Positions 1-8,565 of a stretch of 33,385 nt of DNA are shown here, piece by piece. The position numbers and the translations under genes were made by a program. Where the stretch lies: contig JBHOQX010000075.1 of assembly GCA_042408595.1 (NCBI GenBank), positions 1 through 33,385 of the forward strand, read 5' to 3'. The notes under the pieces are model-generated. The model had not been told where the DNA came from and searched no databases. It was given only the letters and a program-made list of their open reading frames with translations. Origin of the DNA: JBHOQX01 sp042408595 (GTDB lineage: Bacteria > Chloroflexota > Chloroflexia > Chloroflexales > Roseiflexaceae). How positions within the stretch are numbered: position 1 is the first letter of the stretch; each line of letters starts with the position of its first letter.

Positions 1-343
1 GCTGGCGCGCCCCGCGCCGCGCACCGCTTCGCCCGCGCCGCCAGCGCGGATCGGCCTGCGGCTGCGCGAGGCCCGACAGGCGCGTGGCCTCTCGCTGCAC
101 GCCGCCGAGCGCGCCTCGCGGCTGCGCTGGGACTTCCTGCAGGCGCTGGAGCAGGAGAACTTCGACTACATCCCGCGGCCACAGCAGCGCGTTCTGCTCA
201 CTGCCTACGCGCAGTTCCTGGATGTCGACCTGCGCGACCTGGCGCAACGCCAGCGGCGCGCGCACGCCCTGGTGCTGCGCCACTACGCCGCGATCACCGC
301 CGCGGTGCTGCTGCTGCTGGTTGTGGGGCTGTATCTGCTCTAG
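1..343 (+). CDS. RodZ-like helix-turn-helix membrane protein, 3' part
   Basis: The 5' end is cut by the window; the frame is open from base 2 to the TAG at 341-343. The visible part holds a Cro/C1-type HTH domain of the RodZ class (IGLRLREARQARGLSL, then SRLRWDFLQALEQENFDYIP and a YAQFLDVDLRDL helix). A basic stretch and one C-terminal membrane helix (AAITAAVLLLLVVGLYLL) end the protein. RodZ-family proteins link the cytoplasmic HTH domain to the MreB cell-shape machinery at the membrane. The usual extracytoplasmic domain after the membrane helix is missing because the protein stops right after the helix. A transcriptional role cannot be excluded. Family assignment is fairly secure; function is inferred. 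Confidence 0.75.
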   Translation, partial: LARPAPRTASPAPPARIGLRLREARQARGLSLHAAERASRLRWDFLQALEQENFDYIPRPQQRVLLTAYAQFLDVDLRDLAQRQRRAHALVLRHYAAITAAVLLLLVVGLYLL

Positions 344-513
344 GCGCGTTCCGCGTGGCGGCCGGGCTAGGGCTTGTGTTGTGCTGCCTAAAAGGCGTCG
401 GAGCCGCGCTCCACCGCCATCCATCCCCACCTCCACGGGTGGCGGCGCGGGCCGGGGGTAGGGGCCGTGCTGGCGCCTGGTAAACGCAATGCGGCCGCGG
501 TGCCCCACAACAA

Positions 514-542
514 AGGTTGGGGCCGCATCGCCGCCCCAACCT
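514..542 (-). terminator. Rho-independent terminator after topA
   Basis: Perfect 10-bp inverted repeat (AGGTTGGGGC at 514-523, GCCCCAACCT at 533-542) with a 9-base loop. On the minus strand the stem is followed by TTGTTGTG, a weak U-tract. It lies about 30 bases past the topA stop. It may also serve the plus-strand HTH gene, although the plus-strand side has only CTCTCT. The rest of the 344-571 gap holds only GC-rich sequence with a few short C-rich repeats. Confidence 0.6.
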
Positions 543-571
543 CTCTGAGAGCACGCCGGATGTATTGTCGG

Positions 572-3043
572 TCAGCCGCCGCCCGCTTTGGCCGCTGCTT
601 TCCGGGCACGCGCCGGCGTCGCGTCGCTGCCGTCTCCGGCGGCTGGCTGCTTCGCCGCCGCGCCGTTGCGGCGGGCGGGGGCCGCCTTCGCCGTCGGCGC
701 CTTGGTGGCAGGTGCCTCGGCTGCCGCCACGCCGACCTCGGCCAGGTCGTTGACCAGGTAATCGCACTTCGGGTAGCGGTCGCAGCCGTAGAACGGGCGG
801 CCGAACTTGCCGCGCCGCTGCATCAGCTCCCCCTCGCCGCACTTCGGGCAGGTGACGCCGGTCGGGACGGGGAGCGGCACGGGCTTGCCGTCCTTGCCGA
901 GGCGGCGGGTGTTCTTGCACTCCGGGTAGCCGCTGCACCCCAGAAACGGCCCGAAGCGGCTCTTTTTGATCACCATCGGCCGGCCGCAGACGTTGCACAT
1001 CACGTCGCTGAGTTCCGGCGCGCTGGCGGCCTTGACCATCACCTGGCCGTCGGCGTCGCGCTCCAGATCGCTGGTGAACTCGCACTCCGGGTAGCGGTTG
1101 CAGGCGAGGAATTCACCGTTGCGGCCAAATCTGATCACCAACTGCCCCTGGCCGCACTTCGGGCAGGCGAGGTCGGTCGGGATGTCCTCGCGCTTGACGT
1201 TGCGCATCGTGCCGCGCGCCGCCTCGAGCTTCTGCTCGAAAGGCACGTAGAACGCGCGCAGCACCGGCTCCCAGCGCTTTTCCCCCTCGGCGATATCGTC
1301 GAGCTGTTGCTCCATCTCCGAGGTGAAGCCGTAATCCACGATGCTCGGGAAGTGCTCGACCAGCAGGTCGGTCACGACGCGGCCGAGCGTCGTCGGAATG
1401 AGCTTTTTGTCCTTGATCTCGACATACTCGCGCTCGACGATCGTCGCCAGGGTGGGCGCATAGGTCGAGGGGCGGCCGATGCCGAGCTGCTCCAGCTCCT
1501 TGACCAGGCTGGCCTCGGTGTAGCGCGGCGGCGGCTCGGTGAAGTGCTGGATGGGCAGGAGCTGCTGAAGATCGAGCGCCTCGCCCTCGCGGAGCGGCGG
1601 CAGCCGGCGCTCGTCGCCGTCCTCGTCCTCCTCCCCTTCGTCCAGGCTGACGTTGTAGACCGCCAGGAAGCCAGGGAACTTCAGCACACTGCCGGTGGCG
1701 CGGAAGGTGTACGGCGGCTCTGCCGGCGGCGAACGATGGGCAGCCGCCGTTCCATCGTCTACCGTCCGCCGTCCCTCGCCCCTCGTCCACGCCGCAATGT
1801 CCACCGTCGTGCTGTCGAACACGGCGGCGGCCATCTGGCTGGCGATGAAGCGCTTCCAGATCAGATCGTACAGGCGGAACTGCTCGTTGGTCAGACGGGC
1901 GCGCAGGTACTCGGGCAAACGGCGACAGGAGGTCGGACGGATGGCCTCGTGAGCCTCCTGCGCGCCCTTGGCTTTTGTGCGATAGACCGGCGGCTTCTCC
2001 GGCAGGTAGTCCGCCCCGTAGCGCTCGGCGACGACCGCCCGCGCCTCGGCCTGGGCTTCGGCCGACACGTTGAAGCTGTCGGTGCGCATGTAGGTGATCA
2101 GGCCGACCGTTCCTTCCTCGCCGCCGATATCCACCCCTTCGTAGAGCTGCTGAGCGACGATCATCGTTCGCTTGGCGGAGAATCCGAGCTTGCGGGCGGC
2201 CTCCTGCTGAAGGGTGCTGGTGGTGAAGGGCGGCGCAGCGGTGCGGCGCTTGTCCTTGCGCACCACTTTGCGGACGACATACTCCGCGTATGCGAGATCG
2301 TCCACAATCGCCTGCGCCGCGGCCTGGTCGCCGATGGCGAATTTATCCAGCTTCTTGCCATCGCGCTCGATCAGCACGGCCCGGAAGACCTGCGCGGCTT
2401 GCGCGGCGCGACCGGCCTCCTGCCGCGAGTCTCCAGCCTCTCGCTTCGAAAGGTCGGCTTCGATCGTCCAGTACTCCTGCGGAACGAACGCCTCGATCTC
2501 GCGCTCGCGCTCCACCACCAGGCGCACCGCGACCGACTGAACGCGCCCGGCGGAGAGGCCACGCCTGACCTTCTCCCACAGCAGCGGCGAGAGCTTGTAG
2601 CCCACCAGCCGGTCGAGCACGCGCCGGGCCTGTTGTGCATCCACCAGGTTGCTATCGATCTGGCGCGGATGGGCGATCGCCTCCTGCACGGCGTTGCGCG
2701 TGATCTCGGTGAAGGTCACGCGGTAGACCGGCTTGCCGCGCGGGATGCCGGCGGCCTGGGTGATATGCCAGGCGATCGCCTCGCCCTCGCGGTCCGGGTC
2801 GGTCGCGAGATACACGGCATCGGCCTGGCGGATCGAGCGCCGCAGCTCGGAGACGACCTTCTCCTTGCCTCTGGCGACCTGGTACACCGGGGTGAAGCCG
2901 TGCTCGACATCCACCCCGAGGTCGCTTTTCGGCAGGTCGCGCACGTGGCCCATCGAGGCGGCAACACGGAAGCCCTTGCCAAGATATTTTTGGATCGTCT
3001 TCGCCTTGGCGGGCGATTCGACGATCACCAGGTTTTCGCCCAT
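572..3043 (-). CDS. topA: DNA topoisomerase I (type IA)
   Basis: Relaxes negatively supercoiled DNA by transient single-strand cleavage. The protein has about 823 residues. It begins with the Toprim signature VIVESPAKAKTIQKYLG and the acidic ATDPDREGEAIAWH motif. The active-site Tyr is at about residue 318 in GLITYMRTDSFNVS, close to the E. coli position. Three four-cysteine zinc ribbons follow (CPKCGQGQ, CNVCGRPM, CPKCGEGE), then an Ala/Lys/Arg-rich tail. Start chosen at ATG 3043 (MGENLVIV); ATG 3055 in the same frame is possible but abuts a GAGAGG. A longer frame reaches 3235 but would begin in the -35 box of the predicted promoter, so it is rejected. Two in-frame low-complexity inserts (near residues 200-215 and 417-440) coincide with 7-bp repeat DNA. 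Confidence 0.95.
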   Translation of the reverse strand: MGENLVIVESPAKAKTIQKYLGKGFRVAASMGHVRDLPKSDLGVDVEHGFTPVYQVARGKEKVVSELRRSIRQADAVYLATDPDREGEAIAWHITQAAGIPRGKPVYRVTFTEITRNAVQEAIAHPRQIDSNLVDAQQARRVLDRLVGYKLSPLLWEKVRRGLSAGRVQSVAVRLVVEREREIEAFVPQEYWTIEADLSKREAGDSRQEAGRAAQAAQVFRAVLIERDGKKLDKFAIGDQAAAQAIVDDLAYAEYVVRKVVRKDKRRTAAPPFTTSTLQQEAARKLGFSAKRTMIVAQQLYEGVDIGGEEGTVGLITYMRTDSFNVSAEAQAEARAVVAERYGADYLPEKPPVYRTKAKGAQEAHEAIRPTSCRRLPEYLRARLTNEQFRLYDLIWKRFIASQMAAAVFDSTTVDIAAWTRGEGRRTVDDGTAAAHRSPPAEPPYTFRATGSVLKFPGFLAVYNVSLDEGEEDEDGDERRLPPLREGEALDLQQLLPIQHFTEPPPRYTEASLVKELEQLGIGRPSTYAPTLATIVEREYVEIKDKKLIPTTLGRVVTDLLVEHFPSIVDYGFTSEMEQQLDDIAEGEKRWEPVLRAFYVPFEQKLEAARGTMRNVKREDIPTDLACPKCGQGQLVIRFGRNGEFLACNRYPECEFTSDLERDADGQVMVKAASAPELSDVMCNVCGRPMVIKKSRFGPFLGCSGYPECKNTRRLGKDGKPVPLPVPTGVTCPKCGEGELMQRRGKFGRPFYGCDRYPKCDYLVNDLAEVGVAAAEAPATKAPTAKAAPARRNGAAAKQPAAGDGSDATPARARKAAAKAGGG
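1749..1790. repeat. Heptanucleotide tandem array inside topA
   Basis: Six consecutive 7-bp units in register on the plus strand: GTTCCAT, CGTCTAC, CGTCCGC, CGTCCCT, CGCCCCT, CGTCCAC. The array lies in frame within topA and encodes an Arg/Asp/Gly-rich insert (GEGRRTVDDGTAAAHR region) between conserved TopA segments. A weaker array of four 7-bp units lies at about 2416-2443 in the same gene. Confidence 0.8.
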
Positions 3044-3206
3044 GGATATGCGCATCCTCTCGCGAGCGTCGCCCCCACTCCGGGCAGAGGCTGCCGACGA
3101 GCGGGCGACGGTCGTCCGCCCGGGCGGCGGTCTGGTCGTTACGGAACGGGAGATGGGCGGCGGGCCAGGCACGTTACCCTGGCTACTTCGCTCACACGTG
3201 ACGTTC

Positions 3207-3235
3207 ACTATAGCGATGAAGGAAGGGCTTGTCAA
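3207..3235 (-). promoter_or_regulatory. Sigma70-type promoter for topA
   Basis: On the minus strand, TTGACA (3230-3235) is followed by 17 bases and TATAGT (3207-3212). This is a near-consensus promoter and predicts a start near 3200 with a leader of about 150 bases before the topA ATG. Apart from this promoter, the gap 3044-3340 contains nothing recognisable. Confidence 0.75.
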
Positions 3236-3340
3236 GATACTCGCTCAAATGTTTTGCTGGCGATGCATGGGGTTGAGGCGTACGGAGGCAGGTTTGTTTG
3301 CCGACGCGGCCGGGCGCCCGAGGCCCGACCTCCTGCCCGC

Positions 3341-5704
3341 TCATGGCACCGCGTAGAGCCGGCGGTACACCCCGTAGTTCCCATACACCTGCTTGACGTA
3401 GGCGCTGGTCTCGCCGAAGTCGATGGCTTCGACGAACGCGTCGGGGTCGGTGGGCGGCGCGGCGGCGGCCCAGCGCGCGGCGTTGCCCGGCCCGCCGTTG
3501 TACGCCGCGAGCGCGGCCTGGACGCTCCCGCCGTGCGCATCGAGTTGCTGCCGCAGGTAGAAGGCCCCGAAGCGCAGCGCCACCCCTGGTTGGAGCAGAT
3601 CGCCCGGCTCGAAATCCGCGATCTGCAGCTGGCGGGCGATGCCGCGCCCGGTCTCCGGCATCACCTGGGCCAGCCCAAGCGCCCCGGCTGATGAGACGGC
3701 CCCCGGGTCGAAGGCGCTCTCCTGGCGGAGCAGCGCGTAGAGCAGGCGTGGGTCGAGGTTGAACTCGCGCGCGGCGCGCAGCGCGACGGCCGGGTAGGGC
3801 GCGGGGAAGCGCAGCCGCTGGATGACCGGCGGCACGGCGCTCCCCTCCGGCGCGGCGGCCACGAGGGCGGATGCCGCCCGCAGCGCGGCGGCAGTCGCGC
3901 CCTGGTCCGCCGCGAATCGCGCGAGGTGAAGCAACTGCGCCGGCTGGTCGCGCCGGGCGTTGATCGCGGCCTCCCACTCGGCGGCGGCCTCGGCGACCAG
4001 GCCGACCGCGGCGAGCTCCACGGCGCGCTGGAGCGCTGGGTCGTCGGCGGGGGCGGCGGGCGCGGCGGGCGGCGTCCCGGCCCACCCGGCGACCCAGGCG
4101 TCGGCGGCCTGCCACTCGGCGGCGGTGGTCGTGGCATCAAGGCCGACGCCAGGCGGCGGTTGCTCACCGAAGTGCTCGGCGGCGCGGGCGGCGTAGTACG
4201 ACTCGGGCGCGAGGCGGGCCGCCTGGCGGAAGAGCTCTCCGGCGTCGCTCTGGCCGGCCTGCTGCGCCGCCCGCGCCGCCCAATACGCGCCCCGCGCCGC
4301 CCACACCCCCTTCGCCTGCCGGCTCAGCGCCTCCCAGGCAGCGCGCGCCTCGGCAGGCTTGCCGTTGGTGTAGAGCCAGCGCCCGGCGGCGTCCAGCGCG
4401 GGGGCAGCCTGCTCGCTCGCCGGATAGCGCCCCGCCAGGTCGAGGCGCTGCGTGGCCGCGCCGGCGGCGTCGCCTAGCCGGTCCAGCAGGATGGCGCGCC
4501 GGGCCAGCGCTTCCGGGGCGCGCGGGTCGTCCGGGTAGGAGTCGGCGAACTGGCGGTAGCCGTCGATCGCGGCCTGTGTCTCGCCCTTCTGCCCACGGGT
4601 CTGCACCCAGTCGAGCTGTGCCTGGCGGCCGGGATCGCTATTGGGCGCTTCGGCGGCGAGGGCGGCGAGGTCGGCAAGTGCGCCGTCGAAGTCGGCGGCG
4701 GCGCGGCGAGCGAGGGCGCGCTGCCGGCGCAGGTCGAGCGCGGTGTCGCCGCTGGCAGCGGCGATCGCCGCGTCGAAGTGCGGCAGCGCATCGGCGGGGC
4801 GTCCATGGGCGACGAACACGCGCGCGGCGATCATCGGGTCGAGCCCACCCTGCGGGTCGGCCAGCAGGCGGGCGACGGCGTCGAGGGCCTGCGGCGTCTC
4901 GGGCGCATCGCTGGCGGCCTCGCGCAGCCAGGCGCGGGCCTGGTCGGGCTGCCCGGCTGCGGCGGCCAGGTCGGCGGCCCCGGCAAGGACGCGCGCCCGA
5001 TACTCCGGGGTTTTCGCCAGGCTCAGGAGCGCGCCGTAGAGCTTGAGCGCGGCGTCGCTCTGGCCGAGCTTCCGGCGCTGCGCGATCGCGCCTTCGTAGG
5101 CGGCGGCGCGCTCGCCGGCGGGCAGCCCGGACACGGCGACCGCCTCGTAGCTGGCGGCGGCTTCTTCTGCCCGCCCAAGCGCGCCCAGCAGCCCTGCTTC
5201 GCGCATGGACGCATACAAGTCCAGCGGAGCACGGAGGGAGCGGTACCGGCGGTAGGCGGCCACCGCCTGTTCTTGTTCTCCAAGCGCTTCATGGGCCCTG
5301 GCGAGCCAGAAGGTCGCGCGGGCGGCGAGGGCGTCGGCCGCGCCATCGGCCAGAAACGCGACGAAGGCGTCGGCGGCGGAGGCCCAGCGTGCGCGGCGGG
5401 CGTAGCTTTCGGCCAGATAGTAGCGGGCCGGGCGGGCCTCGGGTGCATCCGGCCATGCGGTGACCAGGGCGTGGAGCGCAACGGCCGAGGCGTCGTCGTC
5501 GCCGGCGGCGCGGGCGTCGAGCGCCTGCTGCAGCAGGGCGGGGGGCGGCGGGGCCGGCGTGGGAGATGGGACGGGCGCGGGCGGCTGCACGGCGCCTGTA
5601 CCGCTGGGCGGCGCCGGCTGCCCGCCGGAAGGATCGCACGCGGCCAGCAGGGCCAGCGCGACGAGCAAGACAAGCCGGGACGAAGCGCGGGTTTGTCTGG
5701 GCAT
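3341..5704 (-). CDS. Lipoprotein lytic murein transglycosylase (Slt-type)
   Basis: Predicted to cleave the MurNAc-GlcNAc bond of peptidoglycan, forming 1,6-anhydro-MurNAc. The 787-residue protein begins with a lipoprotein signal peptide: a basic N-terminus, the LVLLVALALLAAC core and lipobox Cys23, then a Pro/Ala/Gly-rich linker. Residues about 55-600 are Ala-rich helical repeats of TPR type, like the superhelical U/L domains of Slt70. The C-terminal SLT domain has catalytic Glu662 in LLRQESAFDPGAVSSAGA, followed by GLAQVMPETG and AYNGGPGNAARW. The frame extends upstream as far as 7285 on this strand, but that part is antisense to folC. The start at 5704 gives the signal peptide at the exact N-terminus. 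The gene probably works in wall turnover; no partner gene is adjacent. Confidence 0.92.
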   Translation of the reverse strand: MPRQTRASSRLVLLVALALLAACDPSGGQPAPPSGTGAVQPPAPVPSPTPAPPPPALLQQALDARAAGDDDASAVALHALVTAWPDAPEARPARYYLAESYARRARWASAADAFVAFLADGAADALAARATFWLARAHEALGEQEQAVAAYRRYRSLRAPLDLYASMREAGLLGALGRAEEAAASYEAVAVSGLPAGERAAAYEGAIAQRRKLGQSDAALKLYGALLSLAKTPEYRARVLAGAADLAAAAGQPDQARAWLREAASDAPETPQALDAVARLLADPQGGLDPMIAARVFVAHGRPADALPHFDAAIAAASGDTALDLRRQRALARRAAADFDGALADLAALAAEAPNSDPGRQAQLDWVQTRGQKGETQAAIDGYRQFADSYPDDPRAPEALARRAILLDRLGDAAGAATQRLDLAGRYPASEQAAPALDAAGRWLYTNGKPAEARAAWEALSRQAKGVWAARGAYWAARAAQQAGQSDAGELFRQAARLAPESYYAARAAEHFGEQPPPGVGLDATTTAAEWQAADAWVAGWAGTPPAAPAAPADDPALQRAVELAAVGLVAEAAAEWEAAINARRDQPAQLLHLARFAADQGATAAALRAASALVAAAPEGSAVPPVIQRLRFPAPYPAVALRAAREFNLDPRLLYALLRQESAFDPGAVSSAGALGLAQVMPETGRGIARQLQIADFEPGDLLQPGVALRFGAFYLRQQLDAHGGSVQAALAAYNGGPGNAARWAAAAPPTDPDAFVEAIDFGETSAYVKQVYGNYGVYRRLYAVP

Positions 5705-5710
5705 GGCGGT

Positions 5711-5716
5711 ATTGTA
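5711..5716 (-). promoter_or_regulatory. -10 box of the transglycosylase gene, probably leaderless
   Basis: TACAAT on the minus strand lies only 6 bases before the ATG at 5704, so transcription would start at or next to the start codon. No Shine-Dalgarno fits between them and no clear -35 is visible at 17 bp. Confidence 0.5.
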
Positions 5717-5752
5717 CCACGCCGCGGGCGAGCGCCGGGGCCAGCGCGTAAC

Positions 5753-5780
5753 GTAGAAGGTGTAGAGTGCAGAGTGCAGG
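5753..5780. repeat. Heptanucleotide array in the slt-folC intergenic region
   Basis: Four 7-bp units: GTAGAAG, GTGTAGA, GTGCAGA, GTGCAGG. The unit resembles the array inside folC (GTGCAGC). An inverted remnant GCGGCACTC follows about 30 bases later. Confidence 0.7.
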
Positions 5781-5847
5781 GATGTGGCGCTCCGGGGTGC
5801 GGCACTCGCCCGCCTCATCAACGGGCGGGCCCCCGTACGGAGGGCAG

Positions 5848-5875
5848 ATGACAGCTCCCGAATTGCGGGTACAAT
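5848..5875 (+). promoter_or_regulatory. Promoter of folC
   Basis: ATGACA (5848-5853), a 16-bp spacer and TACAAT (5870-5875) predict a start near 5882, about 27 bases before the folC ATG. It is divergent from the transglycosylase promoter, with the heptamer array lying between the two. Confidence 0.65.
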
Positions 5876-5908
5876 ATCAGCGATCCCGTCGAAGCCGGCG
5901 GCAGGGCG

Positions 5909-7240
5909 ATGGACTACCAGCAGACGCTCGATTACATCTATTCCTTCCTCGATAGCAGCCAGCGCACGCCGCGGCCGCCGCCGGAGCTGAACATCCCGCG
6001 GACGCGAGCGCTGCTGGCCCTGCTCGGCGAGCCGCAGGACGCGTTCCGCAGCGTGGTCGTCGCCGGCACAAAGGGCAAGGGCTCGACCTGCGCGATGCTG
6101 GAGGCGATCCTGCGCGCCGCCGGCTACCGCACCGGGCTGTGGACATCGCCGCACCTGCACAGTTACCGCGAGCGCATCCAGGTGAACCGGACGCCGATCG
6201 GTCAGGGGGCGCTGGTGGCGCTGGTGGTGCGGGCGCGCCCGCTGTTCGACAGCTTCGACACGGCGCGCTACGGCCCGCCGACGACGTTCGACATCGGCTT
6301 CGCGCTGGCGCTGCGGTATTTCGCCGACCAGGGGGTGGAGCTCGCCGTGCTGGAGGTCGGGCTGGGCGGGCGCTACGACTGCGCCACTGCCATCACGCCG
6401 CTGGCCTCGGTGATCACGTCGATCAGCTACGACCACATGGAGGTGCTGGGCGACACGCTGGCGCAGATCGCCGGCGAGAAGGCCGGCATCCTCAAGCCCG
6501 GCGTGCCGGCGGTGACCGCCCCGCAGCACCCGGAGGCGATGGCGGTGATCGAGCGGACGGCGCGGGAGGTCGGCGCGCCGCTGTGGATCGCGGGCGAGGG
6601 GGAGTTCAAAGTGCAGCGTGCAGCGTGCAGCGTGCACGCCATGCACAGCGCAGAACTCAGCATGCGGCACGCTGCACTCGCTCCCGCTCTTCCCGGCCTG
6701 TTCCAGCAGGAGAACGCCCGGCTGGCCGTGGCGGCGGCGCTGCTGCTGCGGGCGGGCGGCCTGCGCCTGCCGGACGCGGCGATCGCGGCGGGGCTGCGGG
6801 ATGTGCGCTGGCCGGGGCGCATGGAGTTGGTGTCCGGCGAGCCGCCGCTGGTGCTCGACGGGGCGCACAACGGCGACTCGGCGGCGAAGCTGGTCGAGTC
6901 GCTGCGGGCGGCGTACCCGGGGCGGCGGCTGGTGTTCGTCGTCGGCACGATGCGTGACAAAGACCTGCCGCGGATCATGGCGGCGCTGGCCCCGGCGGCG
7001 GGCGCGCTCGTCCTCACGCGCTCGCGCCACCCGCGGGCGCTGCGCGACCTGGATGTGCTGGAGGCGGCGGCGCGGCCCTCGCTCGCGCCCGGCGTGCCGG
7101 TGGCGCACACCGACGACATCGGGCCGGCGCTCCGGGTGGCGCGGGAGCTGGCCGGGCCGGAGGACCTGATCGTCGTCACCGGCTCGCTGGCGGTTGTCGC
7201 CGCCGCGCGCGAGGCGCTGGGGCTGGCGGAGGGGGAGTGA
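5909..7240 (+). CDS. folC: Folylpolyglutamate synthase / dihydrofolate synthase
   Basis: Mur-ligase-family enzyme that adds glutamate to dihydropteroate and/or folates using ATP. The 443-residue protein carries the P-loop VVVAGTKGKGSTCAMLEA, the folate-binding SPHLHSYRERIQVN segment, EVGLGGRYDCATAI, and SISYDHMEVLGDTLAQIAGEKAGI, in the usual order. The C-terminal domain has LVLDGAHNGDSAAKL. An insert at about residues 234-257, in the linker before QQENARLAVAAA, is encoded by a palindromic heptamer element. The start at 5909 follows a weak GGCAGG and agrees with family N-termini. The gene stands alone, although the pterin dehydratase gene 1.3 kb downstream (opposite strand) acts in a related cofactor field. 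Confidence 0.93.
   Translation: MDYQQTLDYIYSFLDSSQRTPRPPPELNIPRTRALLALLGEPQDAFRSVVVAGTKGKGSTCAMLEAILRAAGYRTGLWTSPHLHSYRERIQVNRTPIGQGALVALVVRARPLFDSFDTARYGPPTTFDIGFALALRYFADQGVELAVLEVGLGGRYDCATAITPLASVITSISYDHMEVLGDTLAQIAGEKAGILKPGVPAVTAPQHPEAMAVIERTAREVGAPLWIAGEGEFKVQRAACSVHAMHSAELSMRHAALAPALPGLFQQENARLAVAAALLLRAGGLRLPDAAIAAGLRDVRWPGRMELVSGEPPLVLDGAHNGDSAAKLVESLRAAYPGRRLVFVVGTMRDKDLPRIMAALAPAAGALVLTRSRHPRALRDLDVLEAAARPSLAPGVPVAHTDDIGPALRVARELAGPEDLIVVTGSLAVVAAAREALGLAEGE
6611..6677. repeat. Palindromic heptamer element inside folC
   Basis: Three identical units GTGCAGC (6611-6631) plus a partial fourth. About 30 bases later comes the exact inverted copy GCACGCTGCAC (6667-6677), which pairs with 6611-6621. 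The element is in frame, free of stops, and encodes a Cys/His/Met-rich stretch unlike the rest of FolC. Confidence 0.82.
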
Positions 7241-7317
7241 GGCGCCGCGCTCAACAAACCTGATCGCCGATTTGCCGCGTCTCACGCCAGGGCGTGCCAG
7301 GTCTGCAACCTACACCG

Positions 7318-8562
7318 ATGACTAACGGTACCTTCATCGCAGACATAACCATCGTCGGCGCGGGGATCGTCGGCCTGGCCACGGCCCGCGCGCTGCTGCG
7401 CCGCCACCCCGGCCTGCGCCTGCTAGTGCTCGAAAAGGAGCAGCGGATCGGCCAGCACCAGACCGGGCGCAACAGCGGCGTCATCCACTCCGGCCTGTAC
7501 TACAAGCCCGGATCGCTCAAAGCCCGCCTGTGCGTTCAGGGCGCGGCGGCCCTGTACCGCTACTGCGACGAGCGCGGCATCCCCTACCGCCGCTGCGGCA
7601 AGGTGGTCGTCGCCACCGACGCGAGCGAGTTGCCGCGGCTGGAGGAGCTGTACCAGCGCGGCATGGCCAACGGCGTCCCCGGCCTGGAGCTGATCGGCCC
7701 GGAGCGCCTGCGCGAGCTTGAGCCGCACGCCGCCGGCCTGCGCGCGATCTACTCGCCCAACACCGGCATCGTGGACTACGGCCAGGTCGCGGCGGCCTTC
7801 GCCGACGATCTGCGCGCAGCCGGCGGCGTCATCCTCACCGGCCACGAGGTGCGCGCCATCACCCGCGCCGGGGGGCGCGTGCGCGTCGAGACCGGCGCGG
7901 GCGCCGTCGAGACGCGCTTCCTGGTCGCCTGCGCCGGAGTCTACGCCGACCGGATCGCCGCGCTGAGCGGCGCGCCGCGCGCGCCGCAGATCGTCCCGTT
8001 CCGCGGCGACTACTACATCCTCAAGCCGGCGCAGCGCCACCTGATCAACGCCCTGATCTACCCGGTGCCCGACCCGACCTTCCCGTTCCTCGGCGTCCAC
8101 TCGACGCTGCGGATGGACGGGACGATGTGGCTCGGCCCGAACGCCGTGCTGGCCTTCGGCCGCGAGGGCTACCGCCGCTGGGAGGTGCAGCCGCGCGACC
8201 TGTGGGAGGCGCTTACCACGCCCGGCTTCCAGGCGCTCGCCCGCAAATACTGGCGCACCGGGCTGGACGAGATGCTGCGCGACTGGAGCCGCCGCCGGTT
8301 TGTCGAGGCGGCGCGCCGTTTCGTGCCGGCACTGTCGGCGGACGCCGTTGTGCCGGGGCCGGCGGGCATCCGCGCCCAGGCCCTCGCCACGGACGGCAGC
8401 CTGGTGGACGATTTCGTCATCAACCAGGACGGGCCGATTATCCACGTGCGCAACGCGCCCTCGCCCGCCGCGACTTCGTCGCTCATGATCGGCGAGTACA
8501 TCGCCGAGACCGCCCGGAAGGCCTTCGCGCTCGAGCCCGCCGCGCGCCCGGCGCCGGCCTGA
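7318..8562 (+). CDS. lhgO: L-2-hydroxyglutarate oxidase, DAO-family FAD enzyme
   Basis: Predicted to oxidise L-2-hydroxyglutarate to 2-oxoglutarate, passing electrons to the membrane quinone pool. The protein has 414 residues. The N-terminal dinucleotide-binding motif IVGAGIVGLATARALL is followed by the diagnostic QTGRNSGVIHSGLYY, the PNTGIVDYGQVAAAFADDL block, FRGDYYIL and a C-terminal VRNAPSPAATSSLMIGEYI, all typical of LhgO/YgaF. The start was set at ATG 7318; GTG 7294 in the same frame is possible, and neither has a clear ribosome site. It sits 78 bases after folC. The nearby GlcE-like gene is another 2-hydroxyacid oxidase part, but no operon links them because a minus-strand gene lies between. 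Confidence 0.88.
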   Translation: MTNGTFIADITIVGAGIVGLATARALLRRHPGLRLLVLEKEQRIGQHQTGRNSGVIHSGLYYKPGSLKARLCVQGAAALYRYCDERGIPYRRCGKVVVATDASELPRLEELYQRGMANGVPGLELIGPERLRELEPHAAGLRAIYSPNTGIVDYGQVAAAFADDLRAAGGVILTGHEVRAITRAGGRVRVETGAGAVETRFLVACAGVYADRIAALSGAPRAPQIVPFRGDYYILKPAQRHLINALIYPVPDPTFPFLGVHSTLRMDGTMWLGPNAVLAFGREGYRRWEVQPRDLWEALTTPGFQALARKYWRTGLDEMLRDWSRRRFVEAARRFVPALSADAVVPGPAGIRAQALATDGSLVDDFVINQDGPIIHVRNAPSPAATSSLMIGEYIAETARKAFALEPAARPAPA

Positions 8563-8565
8563 ACG

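Noticed and set aside
467..3691. Long plus-strand open frame opposite topA
   Set aside because: Shadow of topA on the other strand; no recognisable domain and Arg/Ala-rich composition typical of GC shadow frames.
5705..7285. N-terminal extension of the transglycosylase frame
   Set aside because: It is antisense to folC, and the signal peptide and lipobox begin at 5704.
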